Made by a program: the position numbers and the translations under genes. The notes beneath the pieces were generated by a model that saw only the letters and a list, made by a program, of their open reading frames with translations, ran no database searches and had not been told where the DNA came from. Of a stretch of DNA of 64,000 bases, positions 29,366-37,881 are shown one piece after another. The stretch lies in assembly GCF_003217475.1 (NCBI RefSeq), contig NZ_QJSP01000008.1:186001-250000 (forward strand), given 5' to 3'. Source of the stretch: Williamsia limnetica (GTDB lineage Bacteria; Actinomycetota; Actinomycetes; Mycobacteriales; Mycobacteriaceae). Positions within the stretch are counted from its first letter, which is position 1, and every line of letters starts with the position of its first letter.

Positions 29366-30334
29366 ATGAGCACTCGCGACCGCATGCTGGGCCTCACCGT
29401 CGTGGTGCTGTGGGGCCTGAACTTCCTGGCCATCCACGCCGGCCTGGAACACTTCCCACCGCTGTTCTTCGCAGCGCTGCGTTTCGCGATCATGGCGATC
29501 CCGGTCATCCTGTTCGTGCCGCGTCCCAACGTTCCGCTCAAGTGGTTCCTGTTGTACGGAATCGGTTTCGGCACCATCCAATTCGCATTTCTGTTTCTCG
29601 CCATGGACAACGGGATGCCGACCGGGCTGGCCTCACTGGTGCTGCAATCGTCGGCGCCCTTCACCGTGCTCCTCTGCGTCGTCCTGCTCCGCGAGAAGCT
29701 CAGCGCCCGCCAGATCATCGGGATCACCGTGGCGGTCGGGGGCATGGCGATCATCGGCATCGATCGCGCCGCCCACGGCGCCACCGCGGCTGTGTTGCCC
29801 GTCATGCTCACGCTGATCGCGGGACTGGGATGGGCTTTCGGCAACATCGGGTCCCGGCTCGCGCGACCCGACAACGCCCTGCACATGACCCTGTGGATGT
29901 GTGTTGTCCCGGTGCTGCCGCTCTACGCACTGAGCCTGGCCGTGGAAGGTCCGCGAGCAGGCTGGGACGCGATGGCAAGCGTCGGCTCCCACTCGGGGCT
30001 CGTCGCGCTGGGTGGGCTCGCCTATGTCGTGCTGCTCGGCACCATCGTCGGATCGGGACTGTGGACGTATCTCATGTCTCGGTACCCCGCGTCCAAGGTC
30101 GCCCCGTTCTCGTTGCTCGTACCCATCGTCGGCCTCACCGCGGCATGGGCGTTTCTCGGTGAGACACCGACCGGCTGGGAACTGATCGGCGGCGCCGTGG
30201 TGATCCTCGGTTGCTTCGCGGGCCTGAGCGCAAAGCGAGCCGCTGCGGCCCCCGACACACCGGAGGAACCGGAACCAGTGGCTCAGGAAGGAGCGGCGGG
30301 GGTCGACCGCGTCGTGCTTCAATCACGGCTATGA
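29366..30334 (+). CDS. EamA/DMT-family transporter
   Basis: 322 residues with ten predicted helices in two EamA repeats. The first repeat starts LGLTVVVLWGLNFLAIHAGL and ends QIIGITVAVGGMAIIGIDRA; the second ends LIGGAVVILGCFAGLSAKRA. PFSLLVPIVGLTAAWAFLGE is a typical closing motif. Relatives export amino acids or metabolites such as O-acetylserine/cysteine. The C-terminal 30 residues are acidic and soluble. The stop codon overlaps the start of the next gene (ATGA), so the two are translationally coupled. Substrate not determinable. Confidence 0.88.
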   Translation: MSTRDRMLGLTVVVLWGLNFLAIHAGLEHFPPLFFAALRFAIMAIPVILFVPRPNVPLKWFLLYGIGFGTIQFAFLFLAMDNGMPTGLASLVLQSSAPFTVLLCVVLLREKLSARQIIGITVAVGGMAIIGIDRAAHGATAAVLPVMLTLIAGLGWAFGNIGSRLARPDNALHMTLWMCVVPVLPLYALSLAVEGPRAGWDAMASVGSHSGLVALGGLAYVVLLGTIVGSGLWTYLMSRYPASKVAPFSLLVPIVGLTAAWAFLGETPTGWELIGGAVVILGCFAGLSAKRAAAAPDTPEEPEPVAQEGAAGVDRVVLQSRL

Positions 30335-31215
30335 CTCCCCCAGCCGACGACAGTGGCTCAGGCGTGTACGTCGTGACAGGCTCCGCGTCCGGAATGGGAA
30401 AGGAGGTCGCCGCAAAGCTCACAGCAGCAGGTCATCGCGTCATCGGGGTCGATCTCAGGGACGCGGACGTGATCGCCGACCTGTCGACGCCCGCAGGCCG
30501 CCAGAGCGCTGTCGCAGCGGTGCTGACCGCCGCCTCGGGACCGCTCACCGGAGCGATACTGGCCGCTGGTCTGGGGCCAGGGGAAGGCAGGAACCGTTCT
30601 CGGCTGATCACCGAAGTCAACTATTTCGGTGTCGTCGAACTACTCGAGGGCTGGCGCACCTCCCTGGCGGCCGCACAGGATGCGAAGGTGGTCGTCTTCT
30701 CCAGCAACTCCACCACCACCGTGCCTGCTGTCCCACGGCGGACGATCAACGCCCTCCTCGCCGGCGACACCGACCGAGCCCTCCGGTCGCTGCGGATGTA
30801 CGGGCGGGTGGGGCCGGTCATGGCGTATGCGGCATCGAAGATCGCAGTGAGCCACTGGGTACGCCGGCAGGCGACGTCACCCAAGTGGGCGGGTGCAGGT
30901 ATCCGGCTCAACGCCCTGGCGCCGGGAGCAATCCTCACGCCGCTGTTGGAAGAGCAACTCGCCTCACCGACGGAGTCCGGGGCCGTCCAGCGTTTCCCGG
31001 TGCCGATCGGCGGATTCGGCGAACCGGGCAAGCTCGCGGACTGGGCCGTGTTCATGCTCTCCGACGCTGCCGATTTCCTCTGCGGAAGTGTCATCTTCGT
31101 CGATGGTGGATCCGACGCATACTTTCGGGCCGGCGACTGGCCTCGCGCGGTACCGCTGTATCGAGCACTGCCCTACCTGGTCCGTTTCTGGCGCTTCGGC
31201 CGCAGGTCCAGGTAG
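30331..31215 (+). CDS. Short-chain dehydrogenase/reductase
   Basis: 294-residue SDR. The NAD(P) motif VYVVTGSASGMGKEVA is G-S-A-S-G-M-G; GAILAAGLG replaces the canonical NNAG; the catalytic Tyr-Lys is in VMAYAASKIAVSHWVRRQ, with the Ser in VVVFSSNSTTT. GFGEPGKLADWAVFMLSDAA and FLCGSVIFVDGG are conserved C-terminal features of 3-alpha-hydroxysteroid-dehydrogenase-like SDRs. A 30-residue basic C-terminal extension follows. Start codon overlaps the EamA stop. Substrate is unknown; a steroid or carbonyl substrate is possible. Confidence 0.88.
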   Translation: MTPPADDSGSGVYVVTGSASGMGKEVAAKLTAAGHRVIGVDLRDADVIADLSTPAGRQSAVAAVLTAASGPLTGAILAAGLGPGEGRNRSRLITEVNYFGVVELLEGWRTSLAAAQDAKVVVFSSNSTTTVPAVPRRTINALLAGDTDRALRSLRMYGRVGPVMAYAASKIAVSHWVRRQATSPKWAGAGIRLNALAPGAILTPLLEEQLASPTESGAVQRFPVPIGGFGEPGKLADWAVFMLSDAADFLCGSVIFVDGGSDAYFRAGDWPRAVPLYRALPYLVRFWRFGRRSR

Positions 31216-31279
31216 TGCCGTAGCGATTGGCAGCGATGCCGACATGGCTCACACAGCGATTTATGACAAACTCGCTGCC

Positions 31280-32548
31280 ATGCCCGACGAGGACCGCAAG
31301 AGCTCCAGCCGACTCCCGATCCGGGCCCGACTCGCACTGCGGGCCGCCGCCTCCGCACGCTGGGCGTCGCAGAAAACCGGCCGCGGCAAGGGCTCGATGA
31401 TCGGCGGCCTGATCGCGCTGAAGATCGATCCGCAGCTGCTCGGCACCCTGGCGCGCAACAAACGCACCGTGATCATCACCGGCACCAACGGCAAGTCGAC
31501 GACGACCCGCATGACGGCCGCCGCCCTCGCCCAGCTCGGCGACGTCGCAAGCCAGGCAGACGGCGCGAACATGGACGCCGGGATCGTCGCAGCGCTGTCG
31601 TTGAACCGTCCGGCCAGGATCGCCGCTCTCGAGGTCGACGAACTGCACGTGCCCCACGTGGCGGACGCAACCGACCCGCAGGCGTTTGTGCTGCTGAACC
31701 TCTCCCGGGATCAGCTCGACCGTGTCGGCGAGATCAACATGATCGAACGGCGGCTACGCGAGGGCATCACCAAGCATCCGAACGCCGCGGTCATCGCCAA
31801 CTGTGACGACGTGCTCATCACCTCCGCCGCCTACGACGCCCCGAATGCCATCTGGGTGGCTGCCGGCGCCGGGTGGGCGGGTGACTCGGTCAGTTGTCCG
31901 CGATCGGGAGAACCGATCCTGCGCGACGGCGACCACTGGTACTCGACCGGAGCGGACTTCAAGCGGCCGGAGCCCGTCTGGTGGTTCGACGACACCCACG
32001 TCTACGGTCCCGAGGGGTTCAGTCACCCGATGGAACTCGCTGTCCCGGGCAAAGCCAACCGCGGCAATGCCACCCAGGCGATCGCCGCTGCTGTGGCGAT
32101 GGGCGCCGATCCCGCGAAGGCGACCATCGCGGTCGGCACCGTCGGCGAGGTCGCCGGGCGTTACAGCGTCCAGCAGATCGGGCAACACCGGGTCCGGATG
32201 TTGCTGGCCAAGAATCCCGCCGGCTGGCAGGAAGCGATGGCGATGATCGATCAGGACGCCGACGGCCTGGTGATCGCCGTGAACGGGCAGGTTCCCGACG
32301 GCGAGGACCTCTCGTGGCTGTGGGACGTCAGGTTCGAGGCCTTCGAGAGCATGCAGGTAGTTGCCGCCGGGGAACGCGCCACCGATCTCGGGGTGCGGCT
32401 GCTCTACGCCGGTGCCGAACACACCACCATCGCCGATCCGATGGCCGCGATCGCGTCGTGCCCGCCGGGTCGGGTGGAGGTGCTGGCGAACTACACGGCC
32501 TTCCGTGACCTGGGGACCGCGTTGGCCCGAGCGCAGAAAGGGGTCTGA
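31280..32548 (+). CDS. murT: Lipid II isoglutaminyl synthase, glutamate ligase subunit MurT
   Basis: 422 residues from the ATG at 31280. With GatD it amidates the D-glutamate of lipid II to isoglutamine, needed for peptidoglycan crosslinking. It has the Mur-ligase ATP motif TVIITGTNGKSTTTRMTAAA (near 64-83), ALEVDELHVPHV, LLNLSRDQLDRVGE and the C-terminal DUF1727-type domain. SCPRSGEPILRDGDHWYSTG retains only one of the four zinc-ribbon cysteines known from Staphylococcus MurT. An earlier ATG at 31244 would add 12 residues. Three bases separate it from gatD. Corresponds to Rv3712. Confidence 0.92.
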   Translation: MPDEDRKSSSRLPIRARLALRAAASARWASQKTGRGKGSMIGGLIALKIDPQLLGTLARNKRTVIITGTNGKSTTTRMTAAALAQLGDVASQADGANMDAGIVAALSLNRPARIAALEVDELHVPHVADATDPQAFVLLNLSRDQLDRVGEINMIERRLREGITKHPNAAVIANCDDVLITSAAYDAPNAIWVAAGAGWAGDSVSCPRSGEPILRDGDHWYSTGADFKRPEPVWWFDDTHVYGPEGFSHPMELAVPGKANRGNATQAIAAAVAMGADPAKATIAVGTVGEVAGRYSVQQIGQHRVRMLLAKNPAGWQEAMAMIDQDADGLVIAVNGQVPDGEDLSWLWDVRFEAFESMQVVAAGERATDLGVRLLYAGAEHTTIADPMAAIASCPPGRVEVLANYTAFRDLGTALARAQKGV

Positions 32549-32551
32549 CCG

Positions 32552-33277
32552 ATGACCGAATCGACGCTCCGCATCGGACTCGTCCTGCCCGACGTCATGG
32601 GCACCTACGGCGACGGCGGCAACGCCCTCGTCCTGCGTCAGCGCGCACGTATGCGCGGGATCGAGGCCGACATCGTCTCGATCAACCTGACCGACCCGGT
32701 GCCCGAGTCCCTCGACGTCTACACCCTGGGCGGCGCCGAGGACTATGCCCAGCGACTGGCCACCCGGCACCTGACCCGCTACCCCGGTCTGCAGCGCGCC
32801 GCCGAGGCAGGCAAGCCCGTACTCGCCATCTGCGCCGCGATCCAGGTGCTCGGCCACTGGTACGAGACTTCCGCCGGTGAACGGGTCGAAGGTATTTCGA
32901 TGCTCGACCTCACCACGGTCCCGCAAGACAAGCGCAGCATCGGCGAACTGATCACCGAGCCGGCCCTGGACTCTGGTCTCACCAAGCCGTTGACCGGATT
33001 CGAAAACCACCGGGGCGGAACCACTTTGGGACCCGACGCGCGACCACTGGCCCGCGTCAAACACGGCGTCGGCAACGGAGCCGGCGAGAGGATCGAAGGT
33101 GCGGTCCAGGGCTCGGTGATCGGCACCTACCTGCACGGTCCCGCGCTGGCCCGTAACCCCGAGCTGGCCGATCTGTTGCTGGCCCGGGCTCTGGGTGTCG
33201 ATGAGCTGGACGCTCTGCCACTGGCCGAGGTCGAACTGCTGCGGCGCGAGCGATTGGCCGCAGGGAGGCGTGGCTGA
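32552..33277 (+). CDS. gatD: Lipid II isoglutaminyl synthase, glutaminase subunit GatD
   Basis: 241-residue class I glutamine amidotransferase of the CobB/CobQ-like type. It supplies ammonia to MurT. The N-terminal PDVMGTYGDGGNALVL is characteristic, the catalytic Cys94 lies in VLAICAAIQVLGHWYE, and the catalytic His195 in GTYLHGPALARNPELAD. GFENHRGGTTLG is conserved in GatD. Corresponds to Rv3713, formerly annotated CobQ2. Directly follows murT. Confidence 0.94.
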   Translation: MTESTLRIGLVLPDVMGTYGDGGNALVLRQRARMRGIEADIVSINLTDPVPESLDVYTLGGAEDYAQRLATRHLTRYPGLQRAAEAGKPVLAICAAIQVLGHWYETSAGERVEGISMLDLTTVPQDKRSIGELITEPALDSGLTKPLTGFENHRGGTTLGPDARPLARVKHGVGNGAGERIEGAVQGSVIGTYLHGPALARNPELADLLLARALGVDELDALPLAEVELLRRERLAAGRRG

Positions 33278-33283
33278 GCGATC

Positions 33284-33850
33284 ATGACCAGTCCTCACCC
33301 GTCGAGGCAGCGACCGACGACCCAGCGCGCGGCCCCCAGAGGACCGATCATGTTCGCCCTCGGCCTGATCGTGCTTGCCGTCGTCGTCACCGCCACGTGG
33401 GCAATCACCTGGTCGGTGGCCGGAGACGACACCTCGGCTCAGCCCGCATCCAGCGACAGCGCCGATACCGAGCAGGTCGACGCAGTCGCTGCCGCCGTCG
33501 AGACGGTCCGCGCCACCACCGAGTCGCTGTACAACTTCACGCCCGACACCGTCGAGGCGACGATCAAAACTGCGCAGGCAACACTGTGCGGCGAAGCTCT
33601 CGAGCAATGGAACGAGACCGCGAAAACCCTGCCTGACCTCGTCTACAGCGCCGGCCGGAGTGTCACCTCGAGCAACGCTCACTACGGGGTGGTGCGCACC
33701 GATGCAACGGCCACCACGGTTCTGGCGGTCTTCGATCTCGCGGCCAGCGAAGACAACACCACTCCACCTCCCCCCGAGCCGACCGCAATCGAGTTCACGG
33801 TCGACAGCACCGCCGTTCCCGTCTGCATCACCACCATGAAAGTCCTGTAG
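33284..33850 (+). CDS. Membrane-anchored secreted protein, Mce-associated-like, paralog 1
   Basis: 188 residues: a short cytoplasmic N-terminus rich in Arg/Pro, one membrane helix FALGLIVLAVVVTATWAIT, and an exported domain of about 140 residues. Within the domain are AAVETVRATTESLYNFTPDT, an ATLCGEAL Cys and a second Cys near the C-terminus (VPVCITTMKVL), which could form a disulfide. The architecture of one helix plus an NTF2-like extracytoplasmic domain resembles Mce-associated proteins. Function unknown. Six bases after gatD, and followed without gap by a homologous gene. Confidence 0.7.
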   Translation: MTSPHPSRQRPTTQRAAPRGPIMFALGLIVLAVVVTATWAITWSVAGDDTSAQPASSDSADTEQVDAVAAAVETVRATTESLYNFTPDTVEATIKTAQATLCGEALEQWNETAKTLPDLVYSAGRSVTSSNAHYGVVRTDATATTVLAVFDLAASEDNTTPPPPEPTAIEFTVDSTAVPVCITTMKVL

Positions 33851-34390
33851 ATGGCCATCTCTCCCCCTCCGACCAGGCCCCGGACATCCCGGCGGCGTTT
33901 CATCGTGCTGCTGTCGGCCCTCGTCGGAGTCGCCGTCGTCATCGCGCTGACCGCGACCATCGCCGCGCTCACCGTTCCTGACAGCGACAACGACGGCGGC
34001 AGCAAGCAGGCCGGCCCTGTTGCCCCCGTCATCACAGACCAGCAGGCAACCGACATCGCGACCACTCTCACTCGCAGCATGTTCGAGATCAACCCCGCCA
34101 CCGCCGACGCCCAGGTCGCCGCGTTCAAGGCGAACACCTGCGGCGACCTCGCCAAGGACGGGCTCCCCAACCTGGTGTCGTTCACGGACGAGCTCAAGAG
34201 CCGGAACCGCAGCGCGACAGTCACGTTTCAGTCGACCGCGGTCGTACCGCACGCACCGCAGGCAGCCGTGGTCCAGGCGATCGTCGCATCCACGTGGCAG
34301 TCAGGGGACGCCGTCAACAAAACCCGGGTGATCTACGACGTGATCGTCCAGAATGGTAAGACCTGCGTCACCAGGGCGCAGTTCCTCTAG
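33851..34390 (+). CDS. Membrane-anchored secreted protein, Mce-associated-like, paralog 2
   Basis: 179 residues with the same plan as its upstream neighbour: basic N-terminus RPRTSRRRF, helix IVLLSALVGVAVVIALTATI, then an exported domain with TTLTRSMFEINPATADAQVA, a Cys in KANTCGDLAK and a C-terminal Cys in NGKTCVTRAQFL. Matching positions of helix, central Cys and terminal Cys indicate an ancient tandem duplication. Its ATG follows the preceding stop codon directly, so expression is coupled. Linked to murT-gatD; an envelope role is plausible but not shown. Confidence 0.7.
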   Translation: MAISPPPTRPRTSRRRFIVLLSALVGVAVVIALTATIAALTVPDSDNDGGSKQAGPVAPVITDQQATDIATTLTRSMFEINPATADAQVAAFKANTCGDLAKDGLPNLVSFTDELKSRNRSATVTFQSTAVVPHAPQAAVVQAIVASTWQSGDAVNKTRVIYDVIVQNGKTCVTRAQFL

Positions 34391-34410
34391 CCGATGTTCC
34401 TCTAGCCGAC
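34381..34410. repeat. 15-bp tandem duplication spanning a stop codon
   Basis: GTTCCTCTAGCCGA plus one base occurs at 34381-34395 and again at 34396-34410, differing only at the last base. The first unit contains the TAG that ends the preceding gene, so the duplicated copy carries a second in-frame TAG. Confidence 0.75.
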
Positions 34411-34427
34411 GTTCCGAGGTGACCGCC

Positions 34428-35090
34428 GTGAGACTGCGCCGGGATCACGGAGACCGAACCTTCCGGAACCGCGATGAAGCCGGACGAGAACTGGCACGAC
34501 TACTGGCCGCCCGCCATCCCGAACTGGTGCGGAACCCCGACGTCGTCGTGTTGGGTCTCGCACGTGGCGGTGTGCCGGTTGCGGCGCACATCGCGGCCGC
34601 CCTGCACGCTCCCCTGGACGCGTTTGTCATCCGCAAGCTAGGCGTCCCTCGGCGAGAGGAGCTCGCCTTCGGCGCGGTGGCGTCGGGCGGCGAGCCGCTG
34701 ATCAGCGATCGCACCGTTCGCGACTTCGGACTGACCGCCGACGAGGTGGAGGCAGTCATCGACAAGGAACAGGCTGAACTGCTCCGCCGCGAATCCGCCT
34801 ACCGCCAGGGCAGACCTCCGACCCCGGTCGACGACAAAATCGTGATCGTCGTCGACGACGGCATGGCAACCGGATCGAGCATGCGGGTCGCTGTGGACAG
34901 CATCCGTCAACGTGTCCCACAGCAGATCATCGTCGCGGTCGGCACGGGCCCGACCGGGACCGAGATCCCCGGTGCCGACGAGATCGTTTGCGCCACAACC
35001 CCGCCCGACTTCTGGGCCGTCGGCCAGTCGTACGACGACTTCACCCAGGTGACCGACACCGAGGTGCAGAACCTGCTCTCAACGAAGTAG
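34428..35090 (+). CDS. Phosphoribosyltransferase-domain protein
   Basis: 220 residues of the type I PRTase fold. The PRPP-binding motif is IVIVVDDGMATGSSMRVAVD, preceded by VVVLGLARGGVPVAAHIA and FVIRKLGVPRREELAFGA. This stand-alone form is widespread in actinobacteria, sometimes near universal-stress or dormancy genes, and its substrate is not established. The GTG at 34428 is preferred because GAGGTGA stands just upstream; a GTG nine bases earlier is possible. No nucleotide-salvage genes adjoin it. Confidence 0.83.
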   Translation: MRLRRDHGDRTFRNRDEAGRELARLLAARHPELVRNPDVVVLGLARGGVPVAAHIAAALHAPLDAFVIRKLGVPRREELAFGAVASGGEPLISDRTVRDFGLTADEVEAVIDKEQAELLRRESAYRQGRPPTPVDDKIVIVVDDGMATGSSMRVAVDSIRQRVPQQIIVAVGTGPTGTEIPGADEIVCATTPPDFWAVGQSYDDFTQVTDTEVQNLLSTK

Positions 35091-35233
35091 CTTGTCGCCG
35101 GACCTTCACACCATGGAGTTTTCAAACATCAAGCCGCACAGGGGTCATCCGGTGCTGCGGTAGTAACTTCGGGCTGCGTCGTCGTGTGTAGTTTCTCGTA
35201 AACTTGTGGCGGCCTCGATCGGGCCGGCCGGAC

Positions 35234-36517
35234 TTAGGCGGCGAGTGGTTCGTTGGTCAGTGTGCGTCTGGCGTGGGAGCGGATTGGTTCGGTCTTCCCG
35301 GGCGCTATGAACCAGGGGTGGCCGTCGTGGCCGAGGAAGACGGTCCAGCCTTTGTGGTGGATGTAGTTGTGGTGCCTGCGGCACAGCAGGACGGTGTTGG
35401 TCAGGCTGGTCTCACCACCGTGACTCCAGAACGTGATGTGATGAGCGTCGGTCCATCCGGCGGGGCACCCGCAGCCGGGGAACGCACAGCCTTTATCTCG
35501 GGCGATGAGGGCTTTGCGGATGGCGGGTGTGACGGTCCGGAACTCACGCCCCACCTGCAGGGGCACGGCGTTGTTGTCGAGGAGGATCTTGGTGATCACC
35601 GAATCACACGCGGTCATCTGCGCGGTGGGCACCGACACCGGCCCGGTCCATTCAAACGTTGCGGGCGCGGTCGGGACTTTCGCGCCCACGATGCCGTTCA
35701 TCTGAAACGCCAACAGCTGCTCCGCCGAGACGGTCATCGTCACCCGCGGCTTGACGCCACCTTCGGTGGGCCGGTCGTGGTGGGCGAAGAACACGTCCAG
35801 GATCTTTCCGAGGGCTTCGGCGAGACGCTGCGAGGTGCTGCGCGGATCGGGTGACCCATCCGGTTCGGGGACCGGCTTGGCCAGCGGACGCAACGCAGCC
35901 GCCAGTTTCTCCCCGAGGGTTTTATCCACGTCGAGCGTGCCGTGGGTGCGGCCATCATCACCGGTCCCGAACGACACCTCGTTCAGCTCATCATTCTCCG
36001 CATCCGGCACTTCTTTGTCCGGCGGCGAGAAGGCGATCGCCATCTCGTGGGCGCGTTCTATGACCGCGGCCGGCGTCGAGATACGCGCTTGGGTCAACAA
36101 CCCACGGACGCAGTCGTCCCGGTCGGACTCCGACAGGTCGGGGTCGCGGCGGTCAATGTGGTGCAGGCCTTTGACGATGGCGTCCACGTGCTCCCCGGAC
36201 AGGGTCCCGTCCACGGCATACGCAGCCACTGAGGGGATGGATCCGAGGGCGCGACCGACCCGTACGTAGCGGTGCGCAGCGGCCGGTGATACCTGCACCG
36301 ATTGCAGAAGCTCAGCGGTCGAATCCGCACCCAACGTCTTGGCCACCCCACGCTTGTCGAGATCAGCAGTGAACCGAAACAGCAATGCGTCCAACACATT
36401 CTTCGCCCGCAATGCGTAGACCGTTTCCTCCGACAACGCCACGTCGTCGAGCGGTGCGAGCAGCAGTGGATCAGCCGCCATTGTTGATAGGTGTTCGAAC
36501 AACCCCCGAAAGTTCAT
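35234..36517 (-). CDS. DUF222-HNH endonuclease-like protein (13E12 repeat family)
   Basis: 427 residues. The N-terminal DUF222 region (about 30-270) includes VAYAVDGTLSGEHVDAIVKG and EKLAAALRPLAKPVPEPDGS. The C-terminal HNH motif reads KGCAFPGCGC, then DAHHITFWSHGGETSLTNTV and LLCRRHHNYIHHKGW, with the HH/N/H residues and Cys pairs present. The family is multicopy in mycobacteria (REP13E12) and Gordonia, and is linked to mobile DNA and phage attachment sites. Activity is unproven. Its insertion here, with the following fusion gene, breaks the mycobacterial gene order between gatD and recR. Confidence 0.9.
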   Translation of the reverse strand: MNFRGLFEHLSTMAADPLLLAPLDDVALSEETVYALRAKNVLDALLFRFTADLDKRGVAKTLGADSTAELLQSVQVSPAAAHRYVRVGRALGSIPSVAAYAVDGTLSGEHVDAIVKGLHHIDRRDPDLSESDRDDCVRGLLTQARISTPAAVIERAHEMAIAFSPPDKEVPDAENDELNEVSFGTGDDGRTHGTLDVDKTLGEKLAAALRPLAKPVPEPDGSPDPRSTSQRLAEALGKILDVFFAHHDRPTEGGVKPRVTMTVSAEQLLAFQMNGIVGAKVPTAPATFEWTGPVSVPTAQMTACDSVITKILLDNNAVPLQVGREFRTVTPAIRKALIARDKGCAFPGCGCPAGWTDAHHITFWSHGGETSLTNTVLLCRRHHNYIHHKGWTVFLGHDGHPWFIAPGKTEPIRSHARRTLTNEPLAA

Positions 36518-36709
36518 GACCTCAATCTACCGCGATTTACGTGTTCGCACAAGTGTTCGAGACGCCTTATTTCACTGTGCTGCAACATCTTTCGCCATGC
36601 AAAGCACTATCGGCGGCAGGATATCAAAGGGGTACGACAGTGATAGAAAGTTCTCCCCCCGTCCAGGGCGTTTGACCCCTACCACGACGAACGTTCATCT
36701 TGGTTTCTG
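36518..36709. other. Intergenic space between the HNH gene and the MerR-clamp gene
   Basis: About 190 bp with GTGTTCGCACAAGTGTTCG near 36540, a near-direct repeat of GTGTTCG next to the HNH gene start that may belong to its promoter. Nothing else is recognisable; the short plus-strand frame across it has no family resemblance. Confidence 0.4.
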
Positions 36710-37792
36710 TCATGAGTTGGCCTCCTTCGACGCCGTGTCTGATTCAGCGGACGGGGACATGGTGGGCATGGCAAGTGTGGTCAGATCACCGTGGTCGGCA
36801 GAGCGGATGGTTACCGGCTGCATGGGACCCCGTAGGTCGATCAATACATCCGCACCAATTGCTGTGCTGATCGCTGGATAAAGCGTGGTCATCTCGAACC
36901 ACACATCGATCGGGTGGTTTCCGCTCACCCGAGCCTCCAGTTGTGTGCCTCTGTCCGACAGGGCGTTCCGGACCGTGACGTCAGATCCGGAGACGTGCAA
37001 CTGAACCAGCTCAGCTGGTCGGTCCTCAAGGGATTGCAGGAGAACTGCCTTGGATACTTCGACACAGGTTGTAGCCGACGGAAGGGAGTCGAGCATTTGC
37101 CGATATTCGGGGAACGGCTCAGGCAACAGCCGGCAGTACCGGTCATCTCGGTTCGGCAGCCGCAGCCACAATCCGTGGCCACTGCCTTCGATTCGGGCTC
37201 GCGGTGTGCGTCGCAGATCAATCAAGCACCTGCGCAGATCGTCCCCGTTCACCGTCGCCGCCCACGTCACGTCTGGAGAGGTCTGCGTTAACAGGGTACG
37301 GGTGGAAAGACGGTAGCGATCAGTTGCGGTGACGACCACAGAGCCAGAGCCAGCCTCAAAGCGTACGCCGCCCAAGACTGTCATGCCCGGTTCATTGGTT
37401 GTAGCGGTGAGGACCTGCTCGATCGCACTCGCCAACACTGGCCCGCTGACGCAGACGACCATTGCCGCAGACGCTTCGGACAGATTGGCTTTCATCACCG
37501 CTGCTTGCTCACGTGCGGTTGCGGCGTCGCCGGACACCGCGTCGATGTGTTGGTCGATCAATCGAATTGCCTCCTCAGGCGTGGTATCGAGTGCAAACTT
37601 CACTCTTGCGAGGGGCATCCCGATCTCGCGCAGCTGCCTGAGCATCACTGCCCGATCGAGCTGCACATCCCCGTAGAACCGGTACCCGGACACAGGGTCG
37701 ACGACTGTCGGAGGTAGCAGGCCGACGTCTGCATAGAAGCGCAACGCACTTGCTGTCAGTCCGCTTCTTCGCGCGAACGAACCGATCGACAT
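36710..37792 (-). CDS. MerR-type DNA-binding domain fused to a DNA polymerase III beta-clamp-like domain
   Basis: 360 residues. Residues 1-75 are a MerR winged helix: MSIGSFARRSGLTASALRFY then VDPVSGYRFYGDVQLDRA and LREIGMPLARVKFALD, followed by a coiled-coil helix. From about residue 110 the sequence resembles sliding-clamp (DnaN) domains: VLGGVRFEAGSGSVVVTATD then RYRLSTRTL, the DnaN pattern of a strand followed by T-D-x-Y/F-R-L. PEPFPEYRQMLDSLPSATTC and IDVWFEMTTLYPAIST continue it. About 245 residues would give two of the three clamp subdomains. Comparable fusions are known in actinobacteria but uncharacterised. A GTG at 37816 is an alternative start. Confidence 0.82.
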   Translation of the reverse strand: MSIGSFARRSGLTASALRFYADVGLLPPTVVDPVSGYRFYGDVQLDRAVMLRQLREIGMPLARVKFALDTTPEEAIRLIDQHIDAVSGDAATAREQAAVMKANLSEASAAMVVCVSGPVLASAIEQVLTATTNEPGMTVLGGVRFEAGSGSVVVTATDRYRLSTRTLLTQTSPDVTWAATVNGDDLRRCLIDLRRTPRARIEGSGHGLWLRLPNRDDRYCRLLPEPFPEYRQMLDSLPSATTCVEVSKAVLLQSLEDRPAELVQLHVSGSDVTVRNALSDRGTQLEARVSGNHPIDVWFEMTTLYPAISTAIGADVLIDLRGPMQPVTIRSADHGDLTTLAMPTMSPSAESDTASKEANS

Positions 37793-37881
37793 GAGTTCGG
37801 AATTTGGCACCCCCACATCATTCGGCCTCGACCTACTTGAAGGTCAACAGGGTGATCGATCCACACGGGCACAGCCGTGAT

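Noticed and set aside
31754-34252. An 832-codon open frame on the minus strand
   Set aside because: It is antisense to murT, gatD and the tandem paralogs, all of which have clear family motifs; the frame is a product of GC-rich codon structure.
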